64,000 nt of DNA from Granulicella sp. L60. Its GTDB lineage: Bacteria > Acidobacteriota > Terriglobia > Terriglobales > Acidobacteriaceae. Below are positions 61,513 to 64,000 of this stretch, piece after piece. The stretch lies in the NCBI RefSeq assembly GCF_009765825.1, contig NZ_LMUR01000018.1:1361678-1425677 (forward strand). The letters run 5' to 3'. A program made the translations under genes and the position numbers. Numbering within the stretch: position 1 is the stretch's first letter; the number at the start of each line of letters is the position of its first letter. The notes beneath the pieces were generated by a model. It searched no databases. It worked only from the letters and a program-made list of their open reading frames with translations, and was not told the origin of the DNA.

Positions 61513-62013
61513 ATGCCCACCCTCTACCCAGGCCGCTACACCACCCAGATCGAAGGCCCCTTCGTCGTCTTCCTCATCGGCCTGCGCATCAACCGTCTTC
61601 TCGCCGTCAACAAGTGGCTCCCCGTCGCCAAAGCCATGGGCCCCATGCTCAGCGAGCTCTACGCCAACCCTCAGCTCGGCCTCCTCTCCGCCTACTCCTC
61701 CGTCTACTGGCGCGGAGTCATGGTCACCCAGTACTGGCGCAGCTTCGACCACCTCGTCCACTACGCCCAGTCCCGCGACTCCGTCCATCTCCCCGCATGG
61801 AAGGCCTTCAACCAGAGCGTCGGCAGCGACGGAACCGTAGGCATCTGGCACGAGAGCTATCAGGTCGCCAACGGCAAGTACGAGACCGTCTACGCCAACA
61901 TGCCTCGCTGGGGACTAGCCCTCGCCGGCACCCACGAACCCGCCACCGGACATCTCCGCGACGCAACGTCTCGCATGAAACCTGATGCCCCGCCAGCCGC
62001 GGACCCCAGCTAG
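61513..62013 (+). CDS. DUF4188 family protein (monooxygenase-like fold)
   Basis: 166 residues from the ATG at 61513. PGRYTTQIEGPFVVFLIGLRINRLLAVNKWLPVAKAMGPMLSEL, then MVTQYWRSFDHLVHYAQ and VGIWHESYQV ... YETVYANMP match DUF4188, a ferredoxin-like-fold family sometimes annotated as antibiotic-biosynthesis-type monooxygenase. The frame is open upstream to 61351, but that part is Thr/Arg/Pro-rich and has no ribosome site. Confidence 0.8.
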   Translation: MPTLYPGRYTTQIEGPFVVFLIGLRINRLLAVNKWLPVAKAMGPMLSELYANPQLGLLSAYSSVYWRGVMVTQYWRSFDHLVHYAQSRDSVHLPAWKAFNQSVGSDGTVGIWHESYQVANGKYETVYANMPRWGLALAGTHEPATGHLRDATSRMKPDAPPAADPS

Positions 62014-62238
62014 CTCCTCTCTCAAGCAGACAAGCAGAAGCGCGCGCGAAGTCATCGCACCGGAAGCCCCTTCCTCGCGCAATCAACCTGCGCCGCAAAG
62101 TCCAGACGCGTTGTAACCCTTTCTAATCTCTACTACTCCAACAGTTGCGTAAATCTTGTGATGTGCCTCACGTGTGATTGCTTAAATCACGCGAACGGCC
62201 TCTCTCGGTCTGCGCAAGGTTCAACCAAGGAGCTTCAC

Positions 62239-63354
62239 ATGTTGAAGGTTAATCGCACTCTCGCCATGCTCGCCGTCGGAGCTGGTCTGGCCTCACCCCT
62301 ACTCGCACAGTCCACCGGCGCTGTCTTCGTCATGACCAACGCCGCGGACAAAAACCAGGTCATCGCCTTTGATCGCGCCGCCAACGGTACCCTCACCGAA
62401 CAGACGGCCTACGACACCGACGGACGCGGCAGCGGAGGCACCACCGACCCGCTGGAATCGCAAGGCTCCCTCACCCTCAGCCAGGACCACTCTCTCCTCT
62501 TCGCCGTCAACGCCGGCAGCGGTAACGTCTCCGTCTTCAGCGTCCACAAATCCAACCTCACCTTCCTCAACAAGACACCTTCAGGCGGCGCCCAACCCTC
62601 TGCTATCGCTGAAAACGCAGGTCTCGTCTACGTCCTCAACAGCGGCGGAGCAGGCAGCGTCGTAGGCTTCCATCTCGACTTCGGCGGCCAGCTCAAACAG
62701 ATCAAAGACTCCACCCAGTTCCTCACCGGCACCACCACCGGCGGAGCCTCACTCTCCTTCAGCCCCGATGGTAAGTTCCTCCTCGTCACCGAGCGTGTCG
62801 CCAACAACATCGACGCCTTCCACATCGAGTCCGACGGCACCCTCTCTCCCATCATCGTCAACGCCAACCCCGCCCCCGGCACCTTCACCGTAAACTTCGC
62901 TCCCCTCGGATTCGCCATCGTCTCTGAGACCGGGCCTGCTACCGCTAGCAACGGCTCTGCCATCTCCTCCTATCAGGTCAAAGCCAACGGCACCCTCACT
63001 CCCATCACCCACAGCCTCCCTACCTTCGCCGCCGGCAACTGCTGGAACGCCATCACTCCTGACGGAACCAAGGTCTACGTCTCCAACTCTGGCAGCGATA
63101 ACATCTCCGGCTTCAACATCGAAAAGAACGGATCACTCACCCCCATCGGCGGTACCGTCGTCGGCAACAATCCCACCGGCAGCCACAACGTCGACATCGC
63201 CATCACCGCCAACGGAAAGTTCCTCTACACCATCAACTCGCAGTCCGGAAACATCGGTGTCTTCGCCATCAACCAGGACGGCTCCCTCACCAGCCTCGGC
63301 CAGGCCGGTAACCTGCCGAAGTCGGTGGGCTTCAACGGCATCGCCGCCCTCTAA
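62239..63354 (+). CDS. Exported lactonase-like seven-bladed beta-propeller protein
   Basis: 371 residues from the ATG at 62239 with AAGGAG upstream; earlier in-frame starts to 62158 are weaker. A signal peptide (LAMLAVGAGLASPLLAQ) precedes repeated blades of the type GxLSFSPDGKFLLVTERVANNIDAFHI and AITPDGTKVYVSNSGSDNISGFNI, as in 6-phosphogluconolactonase-like and YVTN-repeat proteins. Exported members are usually of unknown substrate and may bind sugar polymers. Confidence 0.85.
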   Translation: MLKVNRTLAMLAVGAGLASPLLAQSTGAVFVMTNAADKNQVIAFDRAANGTLTEQTAYDTDGRGSGGTTDPLESQGSLTLSQDHSLLFAVNAGSGNVSVFSVHKSNLTFLNKTPSGGAQPSAIAENAGLVYVLNSGGAGSVVGFHLDFGGQLKQIKDSTQFLTGTTTGGASLSFSPDGKFLLVTERVANNIDAFHIESDGTLSPIIVNANPAPGTFTVNFAPLGFAIVSETGPATASNGSAISSYQVKANGTLTPITHSLPTFAAGNCWNAITPDGTKVYVSNSGSDNISGFNIEKNGSLTPIGGTVVGNNPTGSHNVDIAITANGKFLYTINSQSGNIGVFAINQDGSLTSLGQAGNLPKSVGFNGIAAL

Positions 63355-63816
63355 CCTCATGTAAGGAACCAGACTACAGCACCCGACGTAAGCCACAAGT
63401 TGGCGGCGAATCACCACCTAAAGACACACAAGGCGCCACGAAGATCCATGTAGAAACCACTCTCTTCGCCAGCCGTCGCCGCCAACCAACCCCAAAAACC
63501 TGTCAACCCCCAATAGCCTGCAACTCCATCAAAACAAGCCAGATCGCCGTGACGTATGAGTTATCTCCCATTTGCTAGACTTTAAATAGATAGAAAAATC
63601 AGCCATAGTCTCCCCATTCGACTAATCCTGATTTGCTAACTCCTTTTGATGGAAATATTTAGCTATAAACCCTTTCAATGGAATATTTTGGAGGTGTATA
63701 GACAAGATAAGCAGTTGCAAAAGAATAATTTACAAGACATATGTGGGGGGGGGAGGGGTACCCTCCAAGTCTCACAAAATTGCAATCCCTGAAGATCCCG
63801 AGACTACGATGTTGCC
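63355..63816. other. 462-bp intergenic region before the GntR/MocR-type gene
   Basis: No supported gene. The first half is A/C-rich (CCAACC, CCAAAAACC units). From about 63570 it is AT-rich; at 63745-63753 a run of nine G is followed by a 6+3+6 inverted repeat GGAGGG-GTA-CCCTCC (63752-63766). A promoter is likely near the AT-rich part. Confidence 0.5.
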
Positions 63817-64000
63817 ATGGACATTCCCCTGGCTCTCAATCCGAAGTCCACGCTGCCGCTCTACCGCCAGCTATACGACAGCCTGAGAGCCGGAATTGTA
63901 GAGGGCCGCTTCGCAACAGGCACGCGTCTTCCCGCCTCTCGCACCCTCGCCATATCGGCAGGCGTCTCCCGCATCACCGTAACCGAGTGCTACGAACGCC
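63817..64000 (+). CDS. GntR-family/MocR-type transcriptional regulator, 5' part only
   Basis: Only 61 codons are in the window. The start MDIPLALNPKSTLPLYRQLYDSLRAGIVEG is followed by the GntR winged helix (RFATGTRLPASRTLAISAGVSRITVTECYER). The N terminus is that of the MocR branch, which carries an aminotransferase-like PLP-binding C-terminal domain, but that part is beyond the right edge, so the class is inferred from the N-terminal pattern only. Confidence 0.75.
   Translation, partial: MDIPLALNPKSTLPLYRQLYDSLRAGIVEGRFATGTRLPASRTLAISAGVSRITVTECYER

Overview
The window looks like a chromosomal segment of a soil Acidobacteriota, most likely family Acidobacteriaceae (Terriglobus/Granulicella/Edaphobacter-like). 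This is inferred from two very large Oar-type TonB-dependent receptors with an N-terminal carboxypeptidase-regulatory-like domain and no SusD partner, a membrane-anchored winged-helix regulator divergent from one receptor, a B12-dependent ribonucleotide reductase, an ECF sigma/anti-sigma pair, high GC in core genes, and dispersed palindromic repeats. I see no rRNA, tRNA, CRISPR array or prophage.

Layout. 1-6.6 kb: anti-sigma factor (cut by the left edge), ECF sigma factor, Tat-exported sugar isomerase-like protein, amino-acid permease, YggS/DUF167 pair, DUF486 membrane protein, thioredoxin reductase and a 66-residue protein. 6.6-10.4 kb: a secreted protein and a 975-residue matrixin-like/IPT/Ig-like secreted protein whose zinc site is lost. 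10.5-19 kb: type II NADH dehydrogenase, aldo/keto reductase, metallo-beta-lactamase-fold hydrolase, YihY protein, M61 peptidase, HNH nuclease and GT87-like membrane protein. 19.3-22.9 kb: nrdJ with a likely NrdR site upstream and a repeat-derived peptide inside its C-terminal linker. 22.9-26 kb: a low-GC membrane-protein pair, a REP-associated transposase (RAYT) with REP hairpins, and a glutathione peroxidase. 26.1-28 kb: KimA-like potassium transporter.

28-41 kb is an accessory block with lower GC: a GT39-like membrane protein, two divergent paralogous JmjC-like cupins, an MsbA-like ABC exporter, an outer-membrane barrel protein coupled to a small cytochrome c, a sugar O-methyltransferase-like protein, an FMN split-barrel protein, a PhyH dioxygenase and a thioredoxin-reductase-like flavoprotein without CxxC. 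I read it as a candidate uncharacterised tailoring/export cluster; its product is not evident.

42-53.7 kb is a glycan-use locus: DeoR regulator, Oar-type receptor, CutC, BadF/BadG-type (GlcNAc kinase-like) kinase, GH18, GH92 alpha-mannosidase and GH125 exo-alpha-1,6-mannosidase. Together these fit uptake and breakdown of high-mannose N-glycans or fungal mannoprotein. A 15-bp palindrome in front of the receptor recurs in degenerate form between GH92 and GH125 and may be the DeoR operator.

54-64 kb holds two small secreted proteins, a membrane-bound winged-helix regulator divergent from a second Oar-type receptor, a YdcF-domain protein, small membrane/DUF proteins, a lactonase-like beta-propeller protein, and the start of a GntR/MocR-type regulator cut by the right edge. 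REP hairpins of one family occur near 24.1, 40.9, 53.8 and 54.4 kb, with the RAYT gene beside the first.
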